The notes beneath the pieces were generated by a model. The model had not been told where the DNA came from and did not search any database. It was given only the letters and a program-made list of their open reading frames with translations. Both the position numbers and the translations under genes were made by a program. Positions 32,956-42,629 of a stretch of DNA of 64,000 nt are shown here, one piece after another; positions within the stretch are counted from its first letter, which is position 1, and every line of letters starts with the position of its first letter. Source of the DNA: Isochrysis galbana (Eukaryota; Haptophyta; Isochrysidales; Isochrysidaceae); NCBI GenBank assembly GCA_018136815.1, contig CM030931.1:505511-569510 (forward strand), read 5' to 3'.

Positions 32956-35593
32956 CCGATATGGTATAACTGTTTTCATAAAGCTCCGGCATTACATCAC
33001 TCACATAGGGCTAAGTGGGAATCTTTACAAACGGTTATTGTGCATAATACGATTAGCCCGGACACGGGAGACAGAAGAATGCGCGGCTTACCTGCCGGAA
33101 GGGGAACGTTGGATACGCCATCGAGGTAACTACATCTCGATAGGTCCATTTCTTAAGTCATGGGAGAAGATAGCCGAATGGTCTAGATCAAGAATAGCGG
33201 ACGTCACTAATGAATATATGGACCTTCTTAGGAAGAAAGCGGTGTCTCCTCCACTCATAGGGCGGTCAAACAGGGCTTTTAACTTCTAAGGGTGAAAATT
33301 CACTAAGTCAAGATTGAGGTTTCATAGCGAGATCTTAGGATATGCTACTGGAAATGGGTATATTAGGCAGAATCTAATGAGAAATATGCACATTTTCGAC
33401 GCCATTCAACACACAGACCCAAAAACTTTTTGCGCTCGTGCGAAATCGACGTCGACCACAAAAGTGCACCACAGGTCGCGCTGTGCGACGCGCGCCTGCG
33501 TTCCCCGGGCACGGTTACCCCCGGGCAGGCAGTACAAAACCCTGCGCGGGCGCACGGCGTCGCCTGCGCCCTCCACCTCGCCCCTGCTGGCATCTACTGC
33601 CAGCCCCTCGCGCGCATGCAGTGCGCGGCAGGCCGCGAGCCGTCAAAATGACGGTGCTGCGCATGATGGGCTGCCCCATCACGCGCGGCACCGCCTCAGC
33701 ATGGTGGGAGGTGGTGTCTGCTGGCCTCCTGGCCGCGCAGACCCTCGCCAGAGCGGCCACAGGCCGCTTGCGAGGCCACTGGCGAGGCCAGCGACCATCG
33801 CTGCGGCCGCCATCGCGCGCCGCCGCAGGAGAAAAAGATCAAATTGATTATAGTTTTGCCAAATTATAACCTTAGTAATTCTTATTTTAGTCTTCATTTC
33901 ACCAGTCCAAGACACATATGAGCACAATACAAGACCATCAGCATGCCCAAATGCCAATGTTTCGGTAGCCAACCAGTCTTACCATATGAGACTGTCGAAT
34001 CATCGAAAGAAAAGGAGGGGTTGTCTCTCGAAATCGAACGTGAGACGCTCGAAGACACGAGGCTGTCCGTCAATTCAGCACGTCAATGCGAAAACAAAAC
34101 TACTTTTTGTGCTCCATGTTGGGATGTTGTGCCATAAAAACGGGCAAACTATTGACTGGCCCGTGCTTGGCGGACACGACTTGTGTGTCTCCGAACGTGA
34201 ATGGCCTTGGAGGTCATCCGTGTGTACAAAAAATTCTAAAAGTTGGCTCGTGATGAGCGCAAAGCAGCCGGTGTCCAATCGTGATTCACGACACGATTGC
34301 CCACAGAAATCGATCGCAACCATCACGCCTGAAGCTTTCAGGCCGCTGCTTGGCTAGATTACATATTGAATCTACTAGTAGCCAAAAGAACGGGCGGTCA
34401 AGAGCTCGAAATTCGCCCTTCTGCCCAATTTTCGAGCCCTCCGTGCGGAGAAAACTTCTCCCTTTAGACGTCAAACAAAAAGCTATCAATTCTACAGTAC
34501 TGTTCGGCCGCGCGCGTCGCGCCGTCGCAGATCACGCTGCAGGCTAGCTTAAATTACATTTCTAGATTGCTACCAGCCCTATGATGCACGTGAAAATCCG
34601 AGGAGCCGACGAAAACATAGAGAGAACACCTGCCGCCGATGCTCTGGTTGAGCATTGGCGGCAGGTGTTCTCCCTGCCTCACAGCGTCGAAATACGAGTC
34701 GGGAACCTGACGTTTGGGGCGGCAAAGGAATTGTAGGTATGGGCCTGGTCGATCTGCGCCAGAGCGGGCGCGATCGGCAGCGCACCTGTCCCGCCAGCGG
34801 CCAGCAAACTTTTGTCGACCAGCGAGCAGCATCGAGCGCCATGGCGTCCTGGTGCTCCAGCTCCTCGTCAATCGCGAGCCCGGGCGAATCCTGCGGGGCG
34901 AGGGTCGGGACAGTCAAGGAGCATCCTGTGACAGCCGAATGAGCCGTGTGCGAGCTGTGTGTGGTGCGTATGTGCATGCGCGGACGTCATCGCTGGGGCA
35001 CCAGGGTTTGAAATTTGCTTTATAGGCAATATGGGGCGTCGGACCCCTAATTTAAGAGGTGTGTAGGCACCTTTTAGACTAAAGAAACACATCTCTCAGT
35101 GGGAGCGACGTCTAGTTCGGCTCGTGTGAGCCGCCAGAGCGTGTGCAAGGGGGGGGGTCCGACGGGACTTCGCACCGTCTTTTCGGACGAGGATTCTGAA
35201 AAGGCGGGGAGACCCTCCGAGCCGCTTTCGCCGGGGCTTTCCGCTCACGGTCAAAAATGTCGACCCCCCCCATATTAGTACTTAAAAAGCCCTGTTTGAC
35301 GTTTGACCGCCCTACCACTCACTCCGGGAGAGCATGAGTTAACCGGGCATCATTCGCAAGTCCAATTCGCCGTGGGCTTCGCGGGTCGTCCTCGTCGTCA
35401 CAAAATTTCTCGTCATTCGATGTTTGTGCCTCGCATGAAGGGCCTCACTAAAAATATACCGGAGGGGGGCCGACTGTATTTCGCGCACCGTCTTCGAAGG
35501 CCTGAAATTCGGTATTTTTCGAAAATTTCGCCGGAGAACCCCCACATTGTTTTGCTGATCCATCCTACCGGAATCTATAGGGAGCTTATTTAG
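32956..35593 (+). CDS. Open frame split by a DNA transposon, function unknown
   Basis: The frame of LINE copy A ORF1 stays open past 32955 to 33257 (GNYISIGPFLKSWEKIAEWS, then NEYMDLLRKKAVSPPL). It is interrupted by the element 33258-35314 and resumes in frame after the duplicated CCACTCA at 35322-35593 (TPGEHELTGHH.., RRHKISRHSMFVPRMKGL, ending IHPTGIYRELI). Base composition is more AT-rich than the LINE part. It may be the C-terminus of ORF1 or a separate gene into which LINE A fell; no family is recognised. Confidence 0.4.
33258..35314. mobile_element. Non-autonomous DNA transposon, TAGGGCGGTCAAAC ends
   Basis: Ends are inverted repeats: left TAGGGCGGTCAAACAGGGCTTTT, right (reverse complement) TAGGGCGGTCAAACG with CAAACAGGGCTTTTT following. 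A perfect 7-bp direct repeat CCACTCA flanks it (33251-33257 and 35315-35321). The 2057-bp interior has no transposase. The first 95 bp match the left end of the 1719 repeat. Superfamily is not certain (7-8-bp duplications occur in hAT and related groups). Confidence 0.8.
34622..34672. repeat. Near-perfect 51-nt hairpin
   Basis: GAGAACACCTGCCGCC pairs with GGCGGCAGGTGTTCTC, then one G.T position, then ATGCTC pairs with GAGCAT around a 5-base loop TGGTT. The stem is 23 bp. It sits inside the transposon 33258-35314. It could fold in RNA from either strand or extrude as a cruciform. Confidence 0.85.
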
Positions 35594-35653
35594 CCCTTCA
35601 TTTACCCATAGTAGCTGGTGCCCTCCGCACCCCCATAGTGAGTGACCGGGCTA

Positions 35654-35873
35654 CTTCCCGTTCCCGCGAGCTCCCGCCTCAATCTCCCAAAATAGACCGC
35701 CACGCACGGGGGAAGGGGGAAGGGAGGGGGGTCACCCACCGACGCCATTGCCTTTCGTGGGGCGGGAGGCGGGAGGGGGTCGTTCGGAAGGGGGATGCGG
35801 CTGGCGGGGCAGGTAGAGGGGGACCCTGCGGAATCGGACACCCAGGGGAGGTGGAAAATAGTGGTTAAAAAGA
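35654..35873 (+). mobile_element. 220-bp insertion with 16-bp target duplication
   Basis: A perfect direct repeat GTGAGTGACCGGGCTA (35638-35653 and 35874-35889) flanks a 220-bp GC-rich segment ending GTGGTTAAAAAGA. A long duplication plus an A-rich 3' end is the signature of retroposition, so a SINE or retroposed RNA fits. No tRNA or 7SL similarity could be recognised by eye. Confidence 0.65.
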
Positions 35874-36256
35874 GTGAGTGACCGGGCTATACCTACAGTA
35901 AGGTGTAAGGTGACTTCCTAGTACCTAGTACCTAGGTACTATGTACTAGTACTACGGAGGTACATAGATACTGACCCTACCTATACCCTATACCTATGGC
36001 AGAATACCTCTGAGACAACTTAGTGTCTAGCCATGCCCACACTCCCTGACCGGGCGCGCGTGCACACGTGCACACACACACAACACACAGCCTGCGCCAA
36101 GATTGCTGGTCGCACTCGCGAGCTGCACTCCCTACAACGCACTTTTGATGAATCTTCACAAAAATACCGGAGAAGAAGCTCGAGAACGCGAAAAGAGATT
36201 CCCAGGGTGCATCGCTTTCGGTGCCTCTAAGCAGGAGGCAGGGTCAGTGCCGAGAC

Positions 36257-39127
36257 ATGACGCCAGAGGAGAGCAAGAAGGACGGTGTCGACTCAGCCGC
36301 CTCGGCCAGCCCGACACCACAAACATCAGCGTCAGAGAATGCCTCCTCGTCTCTAGCGTTGGGAGCGCCAGAGCCAGCGTCAACTAACACCTCCTCGTCC
36401 ATAGCTTTGGGGGAGTCAGAGCCGGTGTCAACAAACGACTCCTTGCCCGGAGCGGTTGGAGCGCCAGAGCCGTTTAGAGCGCCAGAGCCGTTTGGAGCGC
36501 CAGCGCCAGCTTTTGGGGCGCCAAAGTCAGCGTCAACAAACGCCTCCTCATCCCAAGCGTTCGGAGCACCAGAGCCGTTTGGAACGCCAGCGCCATTCTT
36601 TGGAGCGCCAAAGTCAGCGTCAACAAACGCCTCCTCATCCCCAGCGTTCGCGTTTGGAGCGCCAGCGCCAGCTTTTGGGGCGCCAAAGCCAGCGTCAACA
36701 AACGCCTCCACATCCCCAGCGTTCGGAGCGCCAGCGCCGTTTGGAGCGCCAGCGCCAGCTTTTGGAGCGCCAAAGCCAGCGTCAACAAACGCCTCCTCAT
36801 CCCTAGCGTTCGGACCGTTTGTAGCGCCAGCGCCAGCTTCAGCTTTTGGAGCGCAAAAGCCAGCGTCAACAAACGCCTCCACATCCCTAGCGTTCGGAGC
36901 GCCAGCGTCAACAAACGCCTCCTCATCCCCAGCGTTCGGAGCGCCAGCGTCAACAAACGCCTCCTCATCCCCAGCGTTCGGAGCGCCAGCGTCAACAAAC
37001 GCCTCCTCATCCCCAGCGTTCGCGTTTGGAGCGCCAGCGCCAGCTTTTGGGGCGCCAAAGCCAGAGTCAACAAACGCCTCCTCATCCCCAGCGTTCGGAG
37101 CGCCAGAGCCAGCGTCAGAAAACGATGGGGAAAGCATACAGGTGATCTGGAAGAAGGTGCGACGGGCCAGTGCACGAAAAGGAACGGGCGTTCCTCCGTA
37201 CCGGGACACGCAAGAGTACCGGGACACGCAAGAGGAACACTACAAGTCGATCACAATGATGCCCGAGTACCAAAGCAAATCTTTCGAAGAGCTCCGGTGC
37301 GAGGATTACGCAAAAGGTAACACGGGGCAGTCCGCTACCTCACTCTTTGGTGATACACTTACTTCCAACCCGTTTGCTCCCAAAACAGCGGTTGACCTCT
37401 TTGGCGCGCGCTCGCCCTCGCCTTTTGGTGCTGCACCTGCAACCAACCCGTTTGCTCCCAAACCAGCGGTTGACCTCTTTGGCGCGCGCTCGCCCTCGCC
37501 TTTTGGTGCTGCACCTGCAACCAACCCGTTTGCTCCCAAACCAGCGGTTGGCCTCTTTGGCGCGCCCTCACCCTCGCCTTTTGGTGCTGCACCTGCATTT
37601 GCTCCCAAACCAGCGGTTGACCTCTTTGGCGCGCGCTCGCCCTCGCCTTTTGGTGCTGCACCTGCAACCAACCCGTTTGCTCCCAAACCAGCGGTTGGCC
37701 TCTTTGGCGCGCCCTCGCCCTCGCCTTTTGGTGCTGCACCTGCAACCAACCCGTTTGCTCCCAAACCAGCGGTTGGCCTCTTTGGCGCGCCCTCGCCCTC
37801 GCCTGTTGGTGCCTTCCCAGTAAATGTCTCGCCGTTTAACCCTGCCTCAGCATCATCCTCCAGCTTAGCAACGGCGCCGGCTGCCACGGCATCTTCAGCG
37901 CCGGATTTTCTGGGCATACACACTGATACCACGCCATCTTCAGTCTTGGAGGAGGTTCTCAATATGAACAGTGTGCTGCAGGCAGAGTTGCAAGAGGTGA
38001 GGGGTATATTGGAGGTGAAGGAGGCCAATCTGGAGGAAAGGGAGGCCGAGCTGAAAGAGAAGGAGTACGAGCTTAGGGCGAATGTGCTTCAGGCGGAGTT
38101 GCATGAGTTCCAGCTTGATGCAAAGGAGGCAATGGAACAGGAATTGAGAAATGAGCTGAAGGAAAAGGAGGACGGGTTGAAGGCGAAGGTGGCCGAACAA
38201 GAGGCAGTGCAAGCTGAGCTTGACATGCGAGCCCAGCTCAATAGGGTGACGGCAGATCTGCATCAGATGGAGAGCAGGCTTGAGGCGATGCAGACGGAGA
38301 TGGCACAAGCAACAGCGCAAGTGAAGACTCTCACGACATGCCCGGTGTGCGGCTGTGAGAGCGAAGGCGAGGAGGTGATCCGCTGCGGCAGCGGACATCC
38401 GACACATCGAGATTGTGTGCTTCACACGATACGGGTTGGGAAACCCCCATGTTGCTGCATTGAGGACTGTGCCAATAAGGAATTGCACACAGACGTGCAG
38501 AGCCTACTCCAACGCAAGGATGGCCAAAATAGGGCACTCCGGACGGACCTTGAGGCGTGGGTTGGGAGCGAGCTACTAGCGGCTGTTGTGGCAGGCCGAG
38601 TTGCTCAGCAGATTTCCCAGCTGCCTACTGCAAGCGAGTTGCCGTGGCCCACCACACCGTGTTGCAACGCGAGGTTGCCAACAAGCATTGACGGGTGTTG
38701 TGCAGTGAATTGCACTTCAGGTTGTGGGGGCTGCTTTTGCGCAGTCTGTCTTGAAGCATGGGTGACACCTGAATGCGACTTGGGTGGCACTATGAGCGCA
38801 GACTCAGATGACGAAGTCAGCGATGCGGAGGAAACGATGCGCACTATCGCTCACAGCCACGTCACCAAATGCTTCAACAAGCACGGCCTGGGTCCTCCAG
38901 AGTGCAACTACTTCATAAACGATTTCCCGGAATTTCACGAGCGCAAGCTAGAGCACGTGCAACTGGTGTTTTGGCGGCGCATATTGGCCAAGTACCTCGA
39001 GGTGCGCCAACCTGGACTGAGCGCCGAGTCGCGGCAAGTAGTGATGATGCTCAACGCGGAATGCACGCGAGCACTATTGGAGTGTGTGGGGTACGCGAGG
39101 ATGGAGTGCATCGAGTGCGATGAGTGA
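36257..39127 (+). CDS. FG-repeat, coiled-coil, RING/IBR-like zinc protein
   Basis: One exon, about 956 residues from ATG 36257 (an upstream in-frame codon at 36221 is less likely). Residues about 30-290 are tandem FGAPAPAFGAPKPASTNASS-type repeats; about 370-520 are 26-residue units with LFGA..SPSPFGAAPATNPFAPKPAV, close to GLFG nucleoporin repeats. A coiled coil follows (about 555-690, LEEREAELKEKEYEL). The C-terminus has CPVCGC..C..GHPTHRDC, then PCCNARL..GCCAVNC..CGGCFCAVCLEAW and a distal H-x-x-x-C, matching the zinc module of the gene at 10750-18302. FG repeats form the permeability barrier of nuclear pores, and RING/IBR modules usually move ubiquitin; a pore-linked E3 is an inference. 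The repeats are almost identical at DNA level (42- and 78-bp periods). Confidence 0.75.
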   Translation: MTPEESKKDGVDSAASASPTPQTSASENASSSLALGAPEPASTNTSSSIALGESEPVSTNDSLPGAVGAPEPFRAPEPFGAPAPAFGAPKSASTNASSSQAFGAPEPFGTPAPFFGAPKSASTNASSSPAFAFGAPAPAFGAPKPASTNASTSPAFGAPAPFGAPAPAFGAPKPASTNASSSLAFGPFVAPAPASAFGAQKPASTNASTSLAFGAPASTNASSSPAFGAPASTNASSSPAFGAPASTNASSSPAFAFGAPAPAFGAPKPESTNASSSPAFGAPEPASENDGESIQVIWKKVRRASARKGTGVPPYRDTQEYRDTQEEHYKSITMMPEYQSKSFEELRCEDYAKGNTGQSATSLFGDTLTSNPFAPKTAVDLFGARSPSPFGAAPATNPFAPKPAVDLFGARSPSPFGAAPATNPFAPKPAVGLFGAPSPSPFGAAPAFAPKPAVDLFGARSPSPFGAAPATNPFAPKPAVGLFGAPSPSPFGAAPATNPFAPKPAVGLFGAPSPSPVGAFPVNVSPFNPASASSSSLATAPAATASSAPDFLGIHTDTTPSSVLEEVLNMNSVLQAELQEVRGILEVKEANLEEREAELKEKEYELRANVLQAELHEFQLDAKEAMEQELRNELKEKEDGLKAKVAEQEAVQAELDMRAQLNRVTADLHQMESRLEAMQTEMAQATAQVKTLTTCPVCGCESEGEEVIRCGSGHPTHRDCVLHTIRVGKPPCCCIEDCANKELHTDVQSLLQRKDGQNRALRTDLEAWVGSELLAAVVAGRVAQQISQLPTASELPWPTTPCCNARLPTSIDGCCAVNCTSGCGGCFCAVCLEAWVTPECDLGGTMSADSDDEVSDAEETMRTIAHSHVTKCFNKHGLGPPECNYFINDFPEFHERKLEHVQLVFWRRILAKYLEVRQPGLSAESRQVVMMLNAECTRALLECVGYARMECIECDE
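36350..37815 (+). repeat. Two in-frame tandem repeat arrays coding FG repeats
   Basis: Array 1 (about 36350-37120) is built from GCGCCAGCGTCAACAAACGC CTCCTCATCCCCAGCGTTCGGA-type 42-bp units with longer variants. Array 2 (about 37365-37815) has six or seven 78-bp units beginning CCGTTTGCTCCCAAACCAGC. Units are nearly identical, a sign of recent expansion or gene conversion. Confidence 0.9.
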
Positions 39128-39184
39128 CGCCAACCTATTCCTTTAGTATCTCTACTCGTAGACAGTGAGGTCGTTGTTTCCGTT

Positions 39185-40215
39185 AGAACTTATAGCGTCG
39201 TATGACATCTTGTTAGCTAGCATTCCTAGCCACATACACCGGACGAGCCACGCACCGACCGCGCACACCCCCATCGCGGGGTAGGGGCTCCGTTGCCGTC
39301 GAAGGGCTACGGTCCCGCAGCACTAAGGTTATACTAACACAACAATAAAACTCTGACGCTCCCCCATCGCCAAAGGCGAAACCCTGATTCTCCCAATCGT
39401 TGCCATTCCCGAGAAAGGTACAAGCTTACCTTCGAGGCTGAAATGTGCTCAAGCGTCAAAGACATAGGCCAGCAACAATTCTTCGCCGAAGTCGGCGGCA
39501 TCCAAATCTGTAACATTCCTGCGTCGTGACCTAGCACCTGGTTGCCTAGTTGAGGTTGAATGTTGAATGAAGTGGAGGCTATTACCAAGCAAGTGACATG
39601 AAACATGAAGTCAGAGAATGGAGAATGGGGCATGCGGGGTTAAATCCAAGATGTTGGATTAATTTGATGCTCCCAGCGCGAGGTTGCGAAATTTTACGAA
39701 TTTATTCTTCTCAAGCGCCTTGGTCATCATATCAGCGATCTGATCTTCAGTCGATATCCACATCGGTATGGAAACACGATCGAGATATTGTTTGCGACCA
39801 AACCAGATCCAATTGTCGTAGTGTCGAGTGCGTCCTTTTACGCCAGGGTTCTTGATGGACGCAACGGTAGCTGAGTTATCGCAGAAGATTGTCGCCGGGA
39901 GTTTATATTCGGCTTCGAGAAACTCGAGAACACTGAGTACGAAGCGAAGGTCTTTATTTAGCAGCATTGGTGTAGGCGGCGATTTCGGCCTCAGCGGAGC
40001 TTTGTGGAATAATCTTGAGTTTGCGAGCGGAGTATGAGATAGCGGCACCGCAGTATTTGATGATGTGGCCGGCGAAGGGCGTCGGTGAACTCCCCCATGA
40101 TGCGTCGGAATAAACTTCAATGTCCGGGTCGAGCGCCTCGCCGATGGCAGGTGTGTGCCTAAGGGAGGAGAGGAAGCTGATTCCTCCGTCGTCAAGTGGC
40201 ACATGGCGGCAAACG
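39185..40215 (-). mobile_element. Ty1/copia retrotransposon remnant (RNase H and LTR)
   Basis: Fossil on the minus strand: LTR-type end at 39185-39380, a spacer, then the RNase H region with the copia hallmark around YSDASWGS (near 40100) and ADMMTKAL (near 39730). The upstream gag, protease, integrase and most of the RT are absent. Broken; the pol tail is interrupted about once or twice. Close to the fragment at 6737, so relatively young. Confidence 0.8.
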
Positions 40216-40511
40216 TACAAGGTGTGTCATGTGAAGAAGTTTGTGCATCGATTAATAAGAGTTGTGTCCAAAGTGAATTGGATGCTCTCAGTAGTCAGAG
40301 TGATGAGTTCATTCTTGCAAAGTTCGAAGAAGGCGGCCAATGGTGCTCAAATCTACGGCGGGATTGTGAACAGGGTAACAATTGTGTCGCATGGGGATCA
40401 CCTTATACTCATGAGGGCAGGTACTGCTATGCCGGGTCAAAGCCTTCAGTGGCTTCTTGTTCGCAGACGCCAATGGATAAGCTTCATCGACGACTCTGTC
40501 CATGCAAATGA
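40216..40511 (+). CDS. Cys-rich extracellular-type domain fragment
   Basis: An open frame reads GVSCEEVCASINKSC, then EEGGQWCSNLRRDCEQ, CVAWGSPYTHEGRYCY, and ends RRLCPCK stop. Nine or more cysteines with this spacing and the C-terminal LCPC resemble Cys-rich modules found beside glycosyl/sulfotransferase-like proteins in algae; that comparison is from memory. A putative acceptor (..GTACAAG) lies at its left edge, where the copia remnant begins, so the upstream gene may have been cut by that insertion. Confidence 0.5.
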
Positions 40512-40519
40512 CTTGGTGT

Positions 40520-41110
40520 GTAAGACGAGTGCCTTTTTTCGTTCGGATCTGACCCTCAGCCGGAGTGGAAGGAGCGCAAAGGGTGCGCGCGCACGGTTCC
40601 TAGCTGAAAGAGTTGTGTGGGGGGCAAGAGGGGGTGCGCACGGCCGACGCCGCCAGTGCCGCGTAGCAGGGGCGTCTGTCAGTTTTGGGCGGTACCGGCG
40701 GCGGTGCCTCGCACCACAGGGGCACCGTAGATGTAGATGAAAAAGTTGTTATGCGCACGCACGGCGTCCCCGCGGGGGAAAACGATGCACATCGGGACGG
40801 CGTGCACCTCGTCTAATTGTGAGCCTAGGTCGTTTGCCTTCATTTGGTACCCTGTTGGAAAGGGCGCGCAGCCGCCCTTGCTGACCAAGCGGAAGAGGAG
40901 CATTCCTGAGAGGGGGTTGCCTCCCACAACCCCAACGCGGCAACCTGAGGAGGCCTCCCGCTTGACCGAGACGGCAGCAACCTCGCTAGCCAACTCCACC
41001 TCGCCCTTCCCGCCTGGGTCGGGTGAAGGCACACCGGCCGGAGTCAGCCGACCACGTCAAGTGGTACAGCGTCCCCATCCCCCCCTTCCCCCTCATGATG
41101 GCCCGCTACG
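40520..41110. other. Repeat-derived stretch, no gene supported
   Basis: The 26 bases starting AGGTCGTTTGCCTTCATTTG (about 40827) also occur at 30411 in LINE copy B, so part of this stretch is LINE-derived. Remaining frames are not recognisable. Confidence 0.4.
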
Positions 41111-41114
41111 AGCA

Positions 41115-42480
41115 TCACCCTAATACTCGTTCACTCCATACGAATGGATGTTTTGTCGAATGACGAGACATCGTCTCCTGTTTGATTCCGGTCCACTCCA
41201 ATACCAGAGAATCCAGCTTGAGCCTTCCGTCGCCAACAGCGTTCGCGAGTATTTGAAATCCACCATCTGTGATACCTTGGTTTCGAGACAAATCGAGTTT
41301 CGTGAGCGTCTTATTCGCACTGAGCATTGCGATCAGATCGTCCATATGTTTGTCCGTGAATCCACAGGATCGCGCACGAAGGGTAGGCACCTTCAATCTA
41401 GGCAACAGCCTCAAAATCTGATACGCGTGCGCACGTTCCAAGTGCAACTCCTTCAAATTCGACAGCTCTGCTAAAAGGGGTGTATGTGTTGTAAGACACA
41501 CTTTTATTATTAATCTATCTAACTTTTCTAGGTGTTTATGAAGAACCCTAAATTCGTCTTCATTGACACGATCCAATTCAATACTCTTGAGATTAATGCG
41601 CTCACAAATTTCCTTGATGTCGTGAGCACGATGAGCAACATCTGACACACGATAAGCAATATCTGACACATAGAGATGGGACAGATTCTGGAGTTCGTTC
41701 ACTTTCGATGCGAATGCTTGCAGCCCTTGCCGACCTAGATTGTTTTCCGATATGGACAGTGTCTTTAGCTCGGAGAGGTGGTGTGCGTATTCCATGAATT
41801 GACACATGCCTCTCCAATCGAACTCATTATTACTTATATCAAGTTCCGTCAGACTTGCCCTTTGGGCGTTAGTTATCAGCTTCTTCATCCCAGGATTGGT
41901 TATGCCGCACGATCTCAGATTGAGGACCTTCAATGAAGGAGGCAACAATGGGACGAAATCTCCTAGTGCATTGAGTCGAAGGTGGAGCTTTTCGATTGCA
42001 GCGGCCCCGAGGGCGTCTGATAACGCCTCTACGAGGCCCCTGTCGTCTATACCGTTGTCATTGAGATTGAGCTCTTTCAGCGTCGTCTTCATCTGCCCCT
42101 CGATTATACAATCCTTCAACATGCGTATGTCCTCGCCAATACTGACGGTGTTGAGGACGAGCTTCTCAAGGTTTCCCAAAGTGCGAGTGTTTTTCTTTAC
42201 GACTATCTCATTGTGCAAGGCCTCGATAAAATCGCACGTTTTATTAGAATCCAGTGGGCTCCTCCCTTCGTTTGACCGCTTCCCTTATGAGACGGGTCTG
42301 AAGAAGCCGCGCGACGTCCATTTTGATGGCCTGGGTGGATGGGACTTTCTTCTCGATGGTTGGAAACATTAGCCGAAGGGTGGCCCTGTGAATATAAACT
42401 CGTGAGAGTATGTACGGATGGTGCCGTAATACGCCTGTGAGAACCGTCAAGTTTGGGCACATCGTATTTGCACTCAACAC
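41115..42480 (-). CDS. Leucine-rich-repeat protein with a frame break
   Basis: The minus-strand frame 42218-41115 contains seven or more ribonuclease-inhibitor-type LRRs (LKELNLNDNGIDDRGLVEAL, LTELDISNNEFDWRGM, LKTLSISENNLGRQGLQAF, LTKLDLSRNQGITDGG). Just upstream a second frame (42480-42244) reads CPNLTVLTGVLRHHPYIL..KMDVARLLQTRLIREAVKRR, which fits the N-terminus of the same protein but is one frame off. The LRR frame is open back to a TAA near 42285 without an ATG. Either an intron with unseen borders or a frameshift separates them; a decaying gene is likely. Composition is AT-richer than its neighbours. Confidence 0.6.
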
Positions 42481-42629
42481 TTTATATAATCACACCATAC
42501 AACCACATGAAAGAAAAGATCAGGTAATTGACGAAATAGGGGTGTAGTTGACGAGGAAGCGCGCCCCGTCACCGACGCCCATCATCGTGGACAGCGTCAG
42601 CGCGTGCTCGATCGTGCGGTAGTGGGAGC

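Noticed and set aside
36244-37227. 327-residue minus-strand ORF opposite the FG repeats
   Set aside because: Antisense of a tandem repeat; its composition mirrors the sense repeats and it has no domain.
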